DNA of 64,000 nucleotides, taken from assembly GCF_037975245.1 (NCBI RefSeq), contig NC_092570.1, positions 2,313,501 through 2,377,500 of the forward strand, in the 5' to 3' direction. Every line of letters begins with the position of its first letter. The first letter of the stretch is position 1. Positions 50,901-60,500 of this stretch are shown here, piece by piece. Both the position numbers and the translations under genes were made by a program. Source of the stretch: Apostichopus japonicus (taxonomy: Eukaryota > Echinodermata > Holothuroidea > Aspidochirotida > Stichopodidae). The notes under the pieces were generated by a model. It did not search any database, was not told the origin of the DNA, and worked only from the letters and a program-made list of their open reading frames with translations.

Positions 50901-53900
50901 TAGTTTACAACATACCTCAAACTCTTGTGGTATATGAAATTTCACTCTTCCTTCCTCTGAAAAAAAAAATTGGCAGGTTAAATGAGAACTATTTGGCTGC
51001 AAGATATTCAGTCAATACTTGATCAGATCAGTAAACTCTTGATTATAAAATGATGATTTTCTGTTAATAACAGTGAATTTTAGTTTTATTGTGAATCTTT
51101 AATTTTGCTCGACTTTTTGAAGGGCTAGGAAGTTATTTGGTAACTATGATTTGTGATATACACAGAAAGCCATTGTCATAGGATTCATCTTAATAAATTA
51201 ACATCTCAGATTACCTTCTCAGATAACAAATAACCTTATATGATAAAATAAAAAAATAGTAATAATGATTTTGCATTGAATACATTGGAAACTTAGTCAA
51301 ACTGCCATTTCTGTACATCAGATTAATTATAGTCAGAGTTTGAGAATTGTGATAACTGCAACAAATTTTTACTTAAATGTAAGTAATTTTTAATTTTGTG
51401 TATAAATTTGTTCCAAACTACATACCTTAACTTCATAATATGATGGAATAGGGGTTAACTGAAAATTTGATCAAGCTGTCCCAGGACAAATTTGTGAGGA
51501 TTTTATTTTCTTGTTGTCACTCGGACAACAAGATCTTACTTCTTGAATTTACAAACAGAAAATTGGTTGTCCCAAACAATGCAGCATGTCAACAAAGAAT
51601 GACCAATACGTACATTGTAAGAGAGATGCTTAGGTTTGGTGAATAGAACCAGAACACCAGCTTCGGGCCAGTAATTCTCCCCACGTGGTCGACCATGGGC
51701 TGACGACTATGTCTTGTTGTATTTCAGTATCTCCACAGTGACAGGGGGTGGTACCAATCAAACATTTTACCCATTATGTACCTGAATTGAAAACATCAAC
51801 AATCAACAACCGACCCCTAAAGCTGAATTTGGTCGTTCGACCAGAAATTTGATCGTCTCTGACAATTGGACTACTGTTAAACATTGTCCTGTTTGCCTCC
51901 TGTGTATTTTGCAACTTACTTATTGACAAGTTTGAGAGTTGGGATGGGAGTTGACTTGTGACAAGTCTATGTTGAATAATCTGATCGAGCCTCCCCAGGA
52001 CGGACGCCTTCTCCTGAGGTGTGATGGGATCCGGTGGGATGATCTTCTCCTTGATGCAAGTTGGCAACCTCTTATACTGTCCCAGAGTCAAAACATCCAC
52101 AGCATGAGGGAGACAAAAGTTTGGCAGGCTAGAAGGAAAAGTAGAATGACAATGGGAATGAAAAGGATTTTATTCCTGTCACGAGGCATCTCATATTGGT
52201 TAAAAGAGAAAAAACTTAAAAAGACTTAAAGCATCTGGTTACGTCTTGCAAAATGGCATCTCATGCCACCGAAATATTTTTCAGAAGCTTGCGGTCACGA
52301 TGACGTAAATAAAAATACCACAACAATGTTACACTTCCTTGAATCTTTGAAACAACCATATATCAACTTTTATTGAAAATGCGCAGTATGGAATATTTGT
52401 ATTTTCTCGTCTGCCACTCAAAAATTCCTTATAACCTAATTGGGAGATATTTAATAGCTGAAAGCGAAGACAAAACATCAAAGGAGAAGAGGAAAAGGAA
52501 GTTGAGGTCTAAGGGAGGGGGAAGAGAAGGCCCAGTGGGAAGAACAGAGAGGGTGAGGAGGGGAAAGGGAAGAGGAGTGGGAGGGGAAGAAAAGGGGGTG
52601 GGAGGAGAAGAAGAGAGAAAGGGATGAGAATGAGCATTAAACATACCGTGCATTGACAAGGTTCTCCCTGGACATTCTTGAGAGCATATCAGCTGTGTCC
52701 ACAAACAGATGTGACTGATGATCCAGAAATGCCGAGATATCCTAGAAATCGATCAAATAAATGTTTTGATTCGATTTGATTTTTTCTATTTTAGATTTAT
52801 TTGCACATTTATTCAAGACGAGAAAAAGAATGTAGAAAAATATGTTACATATTGGAACAAAAACAGAGTGTAGGGATGACACAGGAAGATCTGATAAGCA
52901 GACTTATTTCCACTGTGGTTCATATAAACATGAAAATACTACAGTAACAATACAACCAAATACATTATAAAACATAAAACATCTTAAAGTACACAAAATA
53001 TAGAGCTCTCATCTACTTTCAAGTTAGTAATAACGTATTTTTTAATTGCTAATTAAATGATATTTAAGATGAATAGACTATGAAACTTGAAAATACATAT
53101 GAACATTAAGCAAAGGTACACAATTCTTCTTGGCCAAGCAAACAATTGTTCTAGGAATGTGCAACATTGTCATTCTTGGTTTCATGTTGCAGAACATAAT
53201 TTAACATTTCCAACTGATCAAATGGCACTGCTAATCTGTAGAGATAATACTCTATTGTTTAATATTAATTCAGCCCTGCTGCAGAGGATTGTGCAGCTGC
53301 TGCAGCTTTTCTTCTTGAAGCGATGTCATATTTGACCAAGCCATGTAGCAATCATACAGCAATTATACAGAAAGTTTTGTCTTTTTTTTTTCTCCATCCA
53401 CAAACCTTTGCCAGTTTTGCCAAGTTTCATTACTTTCTGGCACAACTTTTGTGTATTTAACAAAAGTCTGATTTCAAGTTCCTTACTTCTTGAACATTCA
53501 AGTCTGGAACCACCAGACTGCAGCAAATTTATCACAGAAATGGAATTTTAGGGCAAAGGCGAAGCAATGCGTATGATGCTTCCACACATACAGACAATCT
53601 GAAGAATACTTACCGAACATTTATCAACCTTAGCAGCACTGCCAGCCCACTTCACCAGAGCCAAGAATCGGATGAACGACTGCCTAGTGGAGTGAGCAAA
53701 TTTTACAATCTCCTCTTTCCTGCCAGAGAACAAATATTATACATGTTTCCCCATTTAAAAAGATGTATGACCTTTTTATCATGATGGTCTTTTATGTTTC
53801 AAATATTGCCAATTCATTTTAAATTCATTTAAATATAAAAAAATAATAAAAAAACAGTGGTCACCATTGGGTGAATGACTTTTTCTTTTCAGATGATCCA

Positions 53901-54975
53901 TAGTGTGTTCCAGATATAACTTCAAAATTGATTATATTCAATATGGCAAATAAAGAGATTCACTAAGCAATTCTGAACAGGAAAGTTTACAGTAAACACT
54001 CAACATATAACAGTGTTTGATATAGTATAGAGCAAACTAAAACCCTTTGGTAAATTAAAACTGATATTAACAAGGAATGACATTTTCTATTTCTTGAAAT
54101 GATATTTATTTTTGTGTACATCTCCATTCTTGAAATAAATACCTACCTTTCAATATCCATCTTCCTTGGTAATCTGCAAAGAGAAAAACATTCAACATGA
54201 TAGATAATAGAAAGTAATATGTGTTTGCCCAAAAAGATCATACTAATTGCCTAACAGTACTGTACGTATACGACAGAAATTTGTATTGGTAAATATATAG
54301 AAATGGAGAGAAACTCTTTGCTATAGGGTTGTTTTCAGCTTGAGTGTTATCTGGCAAATTCAAGTTAAAAAAAAAAAAAAAAAGCCATAGACTGAATTTA
54401 TGCAAGATTCAAAGTTGAGCTGAAACAGCAAATAGAATAACATTGCAAAATATTTAATGATTACCATACCTTTCACAGGATGAGTTTAGGCAGAGGGTTT
54501 TATTTTAATTGTCAATAAGAGAAATATAATATGTAGCAACTGAGAAACTAATAATAGTTTATGAACTAAATTTGATAGTTCAGCCACCTCCACAGATGAA
54601 ACCGTTAAACATGAGATGAGGTCATTTAATACTAAACCTACTACTGAAATGTAACTTTTATTTACAATGGTTACTTGTTTATCATTGACTGCATCAAGCC
54701 AACTATATTAAATTAATAAACAAAGATATGGTGTTTTTCTTCAAAGTACATATAAACAAATTAAATGAGTTGAGGTTATTTCCAACAAAGACTTACAATT
54801 CGGCTAACACTGTCAATTCATGGTACGTCTTCTGAATCAGGAAATCCAGCAGCAGGGACAAAGAGATACTACCACCACCTTGCGGGGGTGGGATACCAAG
54901 TTGCACCCCTTGCTGTCCTGCCGCTGTCAGAGGGGTTGGTGCCATCGATGACTGGGGGGTCACAATTGGAGCCAT
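23905..54975 (-). CDS. MED14: Mediator complex subunit 14 (37 coding exons)
   Basis: MED14 is the nuclear backbone subunit that ties head, middle and tail of the Mediator coactivator and so links activators to RNA polymerase II. The spliced frame is 4500 nt (1499 residues plus stop), near the vertebrate length of about 1450. All 36 introns are GT/AG with matching phases, and exon order is collinear with human MED14: N-terminal Med14 domain (about 40-300), central region to about 980, a Pro/Ser/Gln-rich segment (980-1210) and a conserved C-terminal domain (1230-1499). ATG 54975 is chosen because it opens with MAP like the human protein and no earlier ATG extends the frame nearby. Upstream exons may be untranslated. 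Very small exons (27, 29, 32, 41, 44 nt) occur. Confidence 0.96.
23986..24370. repeat. AGGTCA-rich minisatellite in the last MED14 intron
   Basis: About a dozen degenerate units of roughly 26-32 bp, consensus GGTCAAAGGTCAAGAAAGGWGGAATA. Perfect AGGTCA-A-AGGTCA occurs at 23988, 24084, 24161 and 24187. Confidence 0.9.
25118..25304 (-). CDS. MED14: MED14 exon 36
   Basis: Encodes [20 protein letters not shown] and VGIVYD; human VPIIYDMASG. Donor GTAAGA at AAC-AAA-C; reading on instead would give an unrelated tail. Confidence 0.92.
25821..26260. mobile_element. hAT-type non-autonomous element with perfect 8-bp target duplication
   Basis: Element 25829-26252 begins CAGGGTTTTCCTAACT and ends AGTTAGTGAACCCCTG, imperfect inverted termini, and is flanked on both sides by gtctaaga (25821-25828 and 26253-26260). 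The 8-bp duplication and CAGGG start are hAT traits. It lies in MED14 intron 35, about 60 bp after the donor. Confidence 0.88.
26321..26542 (-). CDS. MED14: MED14 exon 35
   Basis: Encodes [32 protein letters not shown] and [16 protein letters not shown]; 74 codons, phase 0. Confidence 0.95.
27391..27455 (-). CDS. MED14: MED14 exon 34
   Basis: Encodes [17 protein letters not shown]; human WKPDELQVLEKFFETR. Donor GTTTGT. Confidence 0.94.
28248..28383 (-). CDS. MED14: MED14 exon 33
   Basis: Encodes [20 protein letters not shown] and [10 protein letters not shown]; human VIMFKTDALKCRVAL..TLQLKV. Confidence 0.93.
29149..29354 (-). CDS. MED14: MED14 exon 32
   Basis: Encodes [17 protein letters not shown] and [20 protein letters not shown], matching human IPTILTHSALN and SPLERFLGSVIMRRHLQ. 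Confidence 0.95.
29570..29665 (+). mobile_element. tRNA-derived SINE remnant
   Basis: TAGCCTAGTTGGTA resembles a tRNA A box and AGTTTTGAATC a B box about 45 bp later, as in a tRNA-headed SINE. Decayed. Confidence 0.4.
31143..31349 (-). CDS. MED14: MED14 exon 31
   Basis: Pro/Ser/Gly-rich: [18 protein letters not shown], aligned with human RAGNWPGSPQVSGPSP. Donor GTAACA. Confidence 0.9.
32858..32968 (-). CDS. MED14: MED14 exon 30
   Basis: Pro/Ser-rich: [24 protein letters not shown] acceptor, GTAAGT donor. Confidence 0.88.
34708..34810 (-). CDS. MED14: MED14 exon 29
   Basis: Pro/Ser-rich: [20 protein letters not shown]. Human has the equivalent SPPTSYH..SPSGALRAPSP. Confidence 0.9.
35325..35588 (-). 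CDS. MED14: MED14 exon 28
   Basis: Encodes [24 protein letters not shown] (human RRRSVNEDDNPPSPIG), then Pro/Gln/Ser/Gly-rich sequence. 88 codons in phase 0. Confidence 0.93.
35978..36045 (-). CDS. MED14: MED14 exon 27
   Basis: Encodes [20 protein letters not shown]; human DGAYSLFDNSKL. Donor GTCAGT. Confidence 0.93.
36631..36754 (-). CDS. MED14: MED14 exon 26
   Basis: Encodes [20 protein letters not shown] and [14 protein letters not shown]; human ILPQSSTHIRLAF. Confidence 0.95.
37096..37296. mobile_element. Inverted-repeat element B, copy 1
   Basis: 201 bp with perfect 15-bp inverted ends CCAGTTGGGACAATT / AATTGTCCCAACTGG and an internal palindromic core (GTATTGTCAGTAC...GTACTGACAATAC). 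Second copy at 46434. Confidence 0.85.
37487..37905. mobile_element. Inverted-repeat element A, full copy
   Basis: Starts CATAGGCGTAGGAG and ends CTCCTACGCCTATG, a perfect 14-bp inverted terminus, about 419 bp, no transposase. Subterminal words (GGGCTGCAGCCCCC, TTTCTTTCAGTAGGTGCC) recur in the copy at 42761. Sits in MED14 intron 25 next to the donor. Confidence 0.85.
37921..38001 (-). CDS. MED14: MED14 exon 25
   Basis: Encodes [19 protein letters not shown]; human VLFDTQAPLNAINKLPTVP. Its GTGAGT donor lies only about 9 bp from inverted-repeat element A. Confidence 0.93.
38451..38600 (-). CDS. MED14: MED14 exon 24
   Basis: Encodes [20 protein letters not shown] and [15 protein letters not shown]; 50 codons in phase 0. 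Confidence 0.94.
39017..39108 (-). CDS. MED14: MED14 exon 23
   Basis: Encodes [20 protein letters not shown]; human EVRVYNYRKLILCYG. Confidence 0.92.
39530..39665 (+). mobile_element. tRNA-derived SINE (threonine-like head)
   Basis: GGACTCGTAATCC forms an anticodon stem-loop with CGT, followed by GTTTCGAAGCC (B box), and an A-rich tail at 39654. Reads as a tRNA-headed SINE in intron 22. Confidence 0.55.
39808..39981 (-). CDS. MED14: MED14 exon 22
   Basis: Encodes LQHVYLHYE and [19 protein letters not shown] acceptor, GTATGT donor. Confidence 0.93.
40311..40359 (-). CDS. MED14: MED14 exon 21 (49 nt)
   Basis: Encodes [16 protein letters not shown]; human LVFANCPLN..REQ. Confidence 0.92.
40580..40771 (-). 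CDS. MED14: MED14 exon 20
   Basis: Encodes [28 protein letters not shown] and GLWKVE; matches human IPHQGVQ and DCTFRLQ. 64 codons in phase 0. Confidence 0.94.
41022..41147 (-). CDS. MED14: MED14 exon 19
   Basis: Contains a basic patch HKRRRS (possible nuclear signal, as in human KRKL..KKTKR) followed by [19 protein letters not shown]. Confidence 0.92.
41823..41854 (-). CDS. MED14: MED14 exon 18 (32 nt)
   Basis: Encodes [11 protein letters not shown]; short and poorly conserved, but phases 1 in and 0 out fit both neighbours and both splice sites are canonical. Confidence 0.75.
42255..42340 (+). mobile_element. tRNA-like SINE remnant
   Basis: GGTCACTGGTTCAAATCCCC is a near-perfect tRNA T-arm and B box, with a degraded tRNA-like head before it. 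Intron 17. Confidence 0.45.
42443..42677 (-). CDS. MED14: MED14 exon 17
   Basis: 78 residues including [16 protein letters not shown] and [14 protein letters not shown] acceptor, GTATCA donor. Confidence 0.88.
42761..43110. mobile_element. Inverted-repeat element A, second copy
   Basis: Left end ATTTGGCGTAGGAGCCC (first bases mutated), right end CTCCTACGCCTATGG; about 350 bp. Shares GGCATGCAT, ATTATTATG-type and GGGCTGCAGCCCCCC words with the copy at 37487. Confidence 0.8.
43554..43716 (-). CDS. MED14: MED14 exon 16
   Basis: Encodes [20 protein letters not shown], collinear with human LSKNKLFIKL; donor GTATGC. Confidence 0.9.
44113..44191 (-). CDS. MED14: MED14 exon 15
   Basis: Encodes [20 protein letters not shown]; donor GTAAGC, phase 2. 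Confidence 0.85.
44641..44769 (-). CDS. MED14: MED14 exon 14
   Basis: Encodes PPLLYIPL and [18 protein letters not shown], matching the human VDLHSGMF region; donor GTATGA. Confidence 0.9.
44810..45080. repeat. Tandem repeat, about 65-bp unit
   Basis: About four diverged units built on TTCTTTGGTAATGGTGGGTG and TTACTTTAGTTC in MED14 intron 13. Confidence 0.8.
45664..45769 (-). CDS. MED14: MED14 exon 13
   Basis: Encodes [19 protein letters not shown] and KLGSLKQKL; donor GTATGA. Confidence 0.92.
46363..46701. mobile_element. Inverted-repeat element B, copy 2, with ~63-bp flanking duplication
   Basis: Element about 46434-46635 matches copy 1 closely, ends CAGTTGGTACAATT / AACTGTCCCAACTGG. It is flanked by a ~63-bp direct duplication (46363-46425 and 46639-46701, sharing CTGAATATTCAAAGCTTAGG). 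Confidence 0.8.
46732..46882 (-). CDS. MED14: MED14 exon 12
   Basis: Encodes [20 protein letters not shown]; donor GTCAGA, phase 0, fixed by homology of SIK to the next exon. Confidence 0.9.
47607..47695 (-). CDS. MED14: MED14 exon 11
   Basis: Encodes [23 protein letters not shown] acceptor, GTGAGA donor, phase 2. Confidence 0.92.
48395..48438 (-). CDS. MED14: MED14 exon 10 (44 nt)
   Basis: Encodes [15 protein letters not shown], near-identical to human; donor GTAAAC. Confidence 0.95.
48890..49125. repeat. Degenerate tandem repeat GTGTATTATGATCCTGTTGTTTGCT-like
   Basis: Units of 30-45 bp built from TGTGTTATTGTGTATTATGATCC in MED14 intron 9. Confidence 0.8.
49300..49500. repeat. CTGCAG-rich dispersed repeat next to exon 9
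   Basis: TTCAGCCTTGCTGCAGGGGA and GCTGCAGCTTTTCT blocks occur twice here and once more at about 53240-53325, so it is a dispersed repeat with a local duplication. Its right edge touches the exon 9 donor. Confidence 0.65.
49508..49586 (-). CDS. MED14: MED14 exon 9
   Basis: Encodes [18 protein letters not shown] and MYTCL; donor GTATCC (weak), phase 1 into HTFC of exon 10. Confidence 0.93.
49969..49997 (-). CDS. MED14: MED14 exon 8 (29 nt)
   Basis: Encodes GKSLVHPMQ between a TTTTTAG acceptor and GTAAGT donor; human has GRALVHSMQ here. Confidence 0.92.
50201..50640. repeat. 55-bp tandem array derived from the exon 7 splice donor
   Basis: The motif CCCACCTCC (one copy CCTACCTCC) occurs at 50201, 50256, 50311, 50366, 50421, 50476, 50531 and 50586, exactly 55 bp apart. 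The last is the true exon 7 donor read on the other strand. Flanking words (TAGTTATTTAATATT) resemble the exon 7 end, so the array looks like serial duplication of the exon/intron boundary. Confidence 0.9.
50591..50678 (-). CDS. MED14: MED14 exon 7
   Basis: Encodes [17 protein letters not shown] and ILVQDPDTG; donor GGAG/GTGGGT, the seed of the 55-bp array in the following intron. Confidence 0.93.
50916..50956 (-). CDS. MED14: MED14 exon 6 (41 nt)
   Basis: Encodes [13 protein letters not shown]; acceptor CAG, donor GTATG. Confidence 0.92.
51920..52128 (-). CDS. MED14: MED14 exon 5
   Basis: Encodes [20 protein letters not shown], then IIPPDPIT and [20 protein letters not shown]; donor GTAAGT, phase 1. 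Confidence 0.95.
52647..52741 (-). CDS. MED14: MED14 exon 4
   Basis: Encodes [16 protein letters not shown] and RENLVNA; donor GTATGT, phase 2. Confidence 0.93.
53614..53719 (-). CDS. MED14: MED14 exon 3
   Basis: Encodes [19 protein letters not shown] and ALVKWA, highly conserved in the family; donor GTAAGT, phase 0. Confidence 0.95.
54147..54173 (-). CDS. MED14: MED14 exon 2 (27-nt microexon)
   Basis: Encodes LLPRKMDIE; acceptor TTTGCAG, donor GTAGGT. Restores the human-like run ELLPRK..ERK across three exons. Confidence 0.92.
54797..54975 (-). CDS. MED14: MED14 exon 1
   Basis: Residues 1-59: low-complexity Pro/Gln/Gly leader then [19 protein letters not shown], the start of the Med14 domain. 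Donor GTAAGT, phase 2. Confidence 0.92.
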
Positions 54976-57461
54976 TTTAATACCACTAAGAATCACCACT
55001 TACAGTAGCCACAAAGTGCCAAACAAAATAGTGATGGCCACAGCACCAAACAAATAATTTTTCTTAATCAACCTGCATTCCTGAAAAATAAGAAAAAATA
55101 AAAGAATATATCAAAGAAAAGACGGAAAACCCAATAACTTGGTTCAATCTCAAACCCAGTCCCCTTAAAATTGACACTATGGTCATGACAATTATGTCAA
55201 TTGAGCGCCTCAGCCTTGGAAATTTTAACTCAAAATGAAAGGTTTTTGTCGTTTGCAATGACAAAACATGTTGAATATATTATTAGAATTTTTAAGAACA
55301 GAACTGGAGGAATGATACCCTGTGCAATGTTATACATAATGGATTTAGTTATTAAATCAATTTCTGTTTTTCCACATTTATAAAATATGATCTGGATTAT
55401 CCAGGTTCTACAATAATATCACAAAACTATTTCATTCTCCAAAACACACTGGGACTTTGGTGGTAATTTACAAAAAGGAAATCACAGAGATTTATCTGAG
55501 GTTTAAACTTGGTAAAAATACAGTACAGTAACACCTTGGAGGCGGATGATACCATGATTTGGCAATTCTATGATAAACAATGTTCCGTTAATGGTTCTAT
55601 CAATAACATTGACAATCTCGTGAAATGAAGAACCTTCAGTCAACAGGACCAACAGTTAGGCCCAGCATGCCATTAAGCAATCTCTTTTGTTCTGTAAAAA
55701 GAATTAATATTTGCTTTCCAATTCGTTTAGTAAAGGCGATAAAAGCTTCGAATAACTTATACTCGCTGGGACCGGCTGGTACTCCGGGAAATTCAGCGTA
55801 ACGTTAAGTTATCATACCCTACAGTACGATAAAAGCTAGGCTACATATTATTAACCAATACTCTGCAGTCTACACATAGCCGACCCTAGGCTACTACTAG
55901 TATCAGTTACCGACGTTAGGTTTTAACAATTTAACAAACAACCATATCAATTATCACACCAACATTCAATAAATATGAACAAATCCGAAGAAATACCTAT
56001 TACCAGCTTGGTACATAGATTATCCGTCTCGTTCTCTTTTAGTTTTACATTCAGGTTAGGTTTGGACCGGCAGTTCCTACAGCTGGACTCTGCTGCATGC
56101 AGTGTACGAACGTATCGGTCGTCTGTACATATAACACTTTGTCACGGAAATAATATTAAGCAGTACCAGCTCTTGAGACAACTCGGCTACTACAGTATTT
56201 CTTAGAAAATAGCTCCTGTAAACTGAAGGAGTCCTGGGTATGGGAAGGACAGGTGGTCCTCGAAGGCGTGTTCGGAGCCACTTCTAACACGAACTGTCAA
56301 TTAAGCCCACTTCTGAATACAAATTACATGGATAAGGGGGAGAATGATCGGTCATACAATCGGCAGTGCCTGAGGTCCCAGCTAGATACATAGGTACCCA
56401 CTAGCCTCCTAATCAAATATTTAGCGGGCCTATGTTTGTGTATTATTGCTGCCATGTTGTACGTGGATCATGTCCGTGCCAAGATTCAGAATTATATATT
56501 GAATTGAACTATATCTTTACTGGCTTTGTGACGTTTGGACAGGTGTTGAGGACTCCTTCACCACCCTGCCAATGATTTATTCTTGGCTGTGCCACTTGTG
56601 GAAGGGGTGCAACATCGTTTTCCCCCGAGGCCCAGATCACCGTCAGTTTGCCTTAGCCCACAGTATTTGAATCAGATCCAAGATTTGAAAAAGGAGGGGC
56701 TGATATGACCGTCGATCCCTGTGGTCGTTGAAGCTGGATCCCATGCAGTGGGTCAGCTGGGCTCCTCTCCCATTAAATTATTGAAATTTTAGAAAATTTC
56801 AGGTTGTGGAAATAAATCCTCTTAATTTATTGTGTGGGGTTGAGAAGGGTCATCATGTAGGCCTATACACCCTTTCCCACACATACACACAAACACATAC
56901 CCCTCTGGAACCGTCCCCGATATTGGAACAAAACCTGTAATGCAAGTATACTAAATATGATATTGTTCTAGGGCCTAGAATCTAGGCCCACGGGAACTAC
57001 CCCCTGACATCGGCTGTATACGCCGGTCATACCATCCTTCAAATGTAACTATTTTCTCACATAAAATATTCTCTTTTCTTGGCATTTCGAACTGGGGACA
57101 TTATTCTATGGTATCACTGCGAACAAAAGTTTAACTATGTTTACTCCGGTGTGATCGGACGAGTTGATCATTCAACGAATTTCTTGTATATCAGTGTGTA
57201 AATGGCGAGATGTCTTAATAACACCATTTACCATCACATTGGACAAATTACCTAGACCGTGACCATTATTCAAGTATGCAGTAGTCTATACACTCTAAGT
57301 ATATTCCGCCTACGCTTACGTACGTTATCATCAGCAGTGCACTGGAACTAGAAGAAAAGTGAAAACACTCTTGTTTGATCGTCAAAAGCTGCAAGAAGAA
57401 GATCTGGTATCTCTGGATTTTACTTGACCACAACAAGAAAACTTCCTACCCGTGTGTGAAG
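54976..57461. promoter_or_regulatory. Shared upstream region of MED14 and the tetraspanin-like exon
   Basis: About 2.5 kb separates the two divergent starts. CpG words are denser at 55740-56280 than in the introns, which is where a MED14 promoter and a possible untranslated first exon would be expected. No start site can be fixed from sequence alone. Confidence 0.3.
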
Positions 57462-57539
57462 ATGGCGAAAAGCATGCAAACTACGGCCGCAATGGCATTC
57501 GTGAAACTTCTTCTGACCATTTTCAATTTGATATTTTGG
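57462..57539 (+). CDS. Tetraspanin-like first coding exon (partial gene)
   Basis: 26 codons from ATG in good context (GAAGATGG) to TGG/GTAAAA donor in phase 0. The end MAFVKLLLTIFNLIFW matches the first transmembrane start of tetraspanins (xxVKxLLxxFNxxFW), a family whose first intron commonly falls right after this point. Tetraspanins are four-pass membrane organisers. Later exons (large loop with CCG) were not seen in the remaining 6.4 kb, so intron 1 is probably long. An in-frame upstream ATG exists at 57375 but has no family match. Confidence 0.55.
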
Positions 57540-60500
57540 GTAAAATTTCTCTTCTATCTATCTATCACTCAAGCACAACGCCAGTGCAACTCACATCATA
57601 TTCAATCCATAAGCTGTGTTGGAATAGTGTTCATCTCATGCAATAAGCATATGCCCGTAGCTTTTGCCAACTTATTTTATAATACACCTGTTTTGTATGA
57701 TGTGCCTGAGATACTGAATGCTGAATTAGGCCTTGGCCTAGGTTTTAGCCCATTGTTACTATTATGCTAATTACTTGGTGGACCATAAGCTGAATTTTTA
57801 CCTTCTGTATTAAGTTTTGTGCAGATTTTGCTGTCCAGTTTTTGCATTTCATTCAATTTGCAAACTTTGGCCTAAACTTCTGTTGTTCTACGTAGTCTGG
57901 GGACATGATATTGACCAGCGTGTGATGAAATCAAGGGGTAGTGAAACTTGCACTGTATGTTTAAAGGGAAGGATGGGATTTTAAACTTGGCTTCTCAGTG
58001 TTTTTGTGGTTTTTATAATTGAAGGATGATGTTTAAAATAAATGCCCAAGTGTAGAAAACCCCACCCAAAACTAAGCATTATGTCCAAGATAAAATCCAT
58101 TGCAATAAGCTTGATGGTAACTTAGCGGCTGGGTAAATTTTGCAAAGATTTTAACTATGCGAATAACAGGCTGTACAATTATTGAAAGATCTGAGTTGCC
58201 TTCATGTTAAAATTTGCACCAAACCCACATTAGAGTTCTCCACCCACTCCCTACCCCTGTTGGACCATTTCAGCCAATGACTCTGTTCTAAAGATTCTCT
58301 TTTAGCTGCACTAGTTGAGCTAAATATTGTATTTTCATGGCAATGCAACTGTCTGTCTGTCTGTCTGTCAACAATGGCAGCTGAGGTGGGAGGGACGGTA
58401 GTGGGGGGGGGGGGGGAAGAGCAAAGTAAACAAGCCTAGAATTTTATGTTCTGTTTGTTTGTTGGGTCAGTATCATTATTTAAGAAGGCTTTCATTTGAA
58501 TGCTTCGGGTGGTTTTAGATACATAGGATAGGCCTCTAAGTTTAAGTAATATGTGTAAGTAGACCATGTAACTTTCTGGTAACAAGGTAAGTTAAATTTG
58601 GCTTGTTAAGTTTGTGTTGTAAAGTCCCTCCATTACTGATTTATTGAAGTGCGATAATTTTGCAAATGTAACTCAGCAAAATGCTTTTAAACATTTCTAC
58701 AATCACATTAACATTTTCACAGGTACAGGGTTAGTTCAGTGGATCCCCCCCCCCCTTTTACCTAGAGAGAGCTGCCTAAGCTGTTGCAATAACAACAAAA
58801 CAGTGCATGTGATTGTGTTTTATAAGCAGGTTTAGATATCAGTAATAAATTTTTAGAGATGTGCAACCCTGCAGTACTTACAGATATCAGTATATATATT
58901 AGCAAATGTTCATAGTCTGCGGACTGTACACACAGAGTAACATTAGGCTATATACAGTATATACAGCATACATTTTGGATTTAAGCACCATGTAAAATAA
59001 ATCAGCCAAATGAAAGTTAGCAACCGAGTGACCAAAAGCAACTTTTTGGATTTATTTTTTTGTTTGATTTACATGCCAATCAGTGAACATTGTGTTCTGA
59101 GGTCAACCACCTATCACGGCCATGCCTCTGGACATCGATATTAGCCAATTGACAGTACCCTTTCTCCTCCTTGTTGTAGCATTCAATAGAAAAATTATCA
59201 AGTAGGGAACACTCACAAAAACTTTGAATTGTTTGGATTTATCAAGGACAAAGTATGGATTTCAAAAGTGGCCAACCTTTTACTGTATGTCATCATGTCA
59301 TGTGACATGTTTCTTTATATTTATCAGTGCTATCATATTTAGGGCCCCCGCTTTCTCTTCTTGTGTTAAAGTCATCGTACTGTACCTCTACTTGTACTTA
59401 ACAGATCATTAATCATCGAAAGTACATTTAATGTTAGGACCGTACATCTGCATTTTGCAATCTGACAGTTATTTGCAAATCAGTACGACAAGTTTACTCT
59501 ATGCACTGTTGCTGGTACTCCACATTGCAGTCGTCCACATTCGTCGGTGAATAATAATTATATTATCGCAGACGGTACTTAAGAATAAGTAGTTTGCACA
59601 CAATGAATGTAATAGCTAAACCAATAACAAAGAAGCATCACTTGTACACAGATAACCATTTATTTGTATTTTATACTTTAACATTATAGGTTGCAATACT
59701 GCTACAAAATACCATAAGGTGAGGGCTCCTCTGGAAAGCAGTGCTTCTGCACTGAGCAGGACTACCCTCATTAAAGATGACAATAATAAAAAAAATGTTG
59801 GTCATAATTTCAGCATACAGTAAAACCTCGTTTATAAATCCGAACCGGTTGAGACTGTGGTACATACGGTTTCAACCAAAACTGCACATAGTACACATAT
59901 TGTACATCATGTGTACAGTGTAAGGATCATAGAAACATCGACTTAGATACAAGTGTGTCAGTACCATAGAATGTTGTATACTCGAACACACACACTCATA
60001 CACACACATACATACACTGTGATCTACCTTCGATGCCTACCCGCTATGTATCAGACTCAAAGTCAAATTGTGAAGAATAATGCCATCTGGATGATGACAC
60101 ATTAATAAGGTGAGGAAACTCTTCTGCACTGCACATGTTTGGGCTGGATGCTGGTGCGGATGATGCCTGCGTTTTAAGATAATGAACAAGACGAAAGAAT
60201 GTGCCTCGAAGGTATCGACTGTCTAGTTTAAATCTGAGTTAAGCTTAGTCTGTAGTTCTGAGGTGTTGTTTATATCTCCTGGAACTGTTAGCGTGTTTTG
60301 CCGATATTGTTCTGATCAAGAACGTTATTAACCCCCCTAAGATGTCACAAATGGAACCAGAAATACCCTTTATAAGCAACAGATTTGTGAAAATATTTGA
60401 ATATCAGCAGTTCTAATGAAGAGAGGTTGAGTTTTCATATTTGGTTTGTTCTTTTCTGACAAAAATAATTTTTTGTATATGAAAATGGATAACATGTTGC

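Noticed and set aside
57375..57461. Upstream in-frame ATG extending the tetraspanin-like exon
   Set aside because: The added 29 residues are Lys-rich with no tetraspanin likeness; the ATG at 57462 has the better context and usual N-terminal length.
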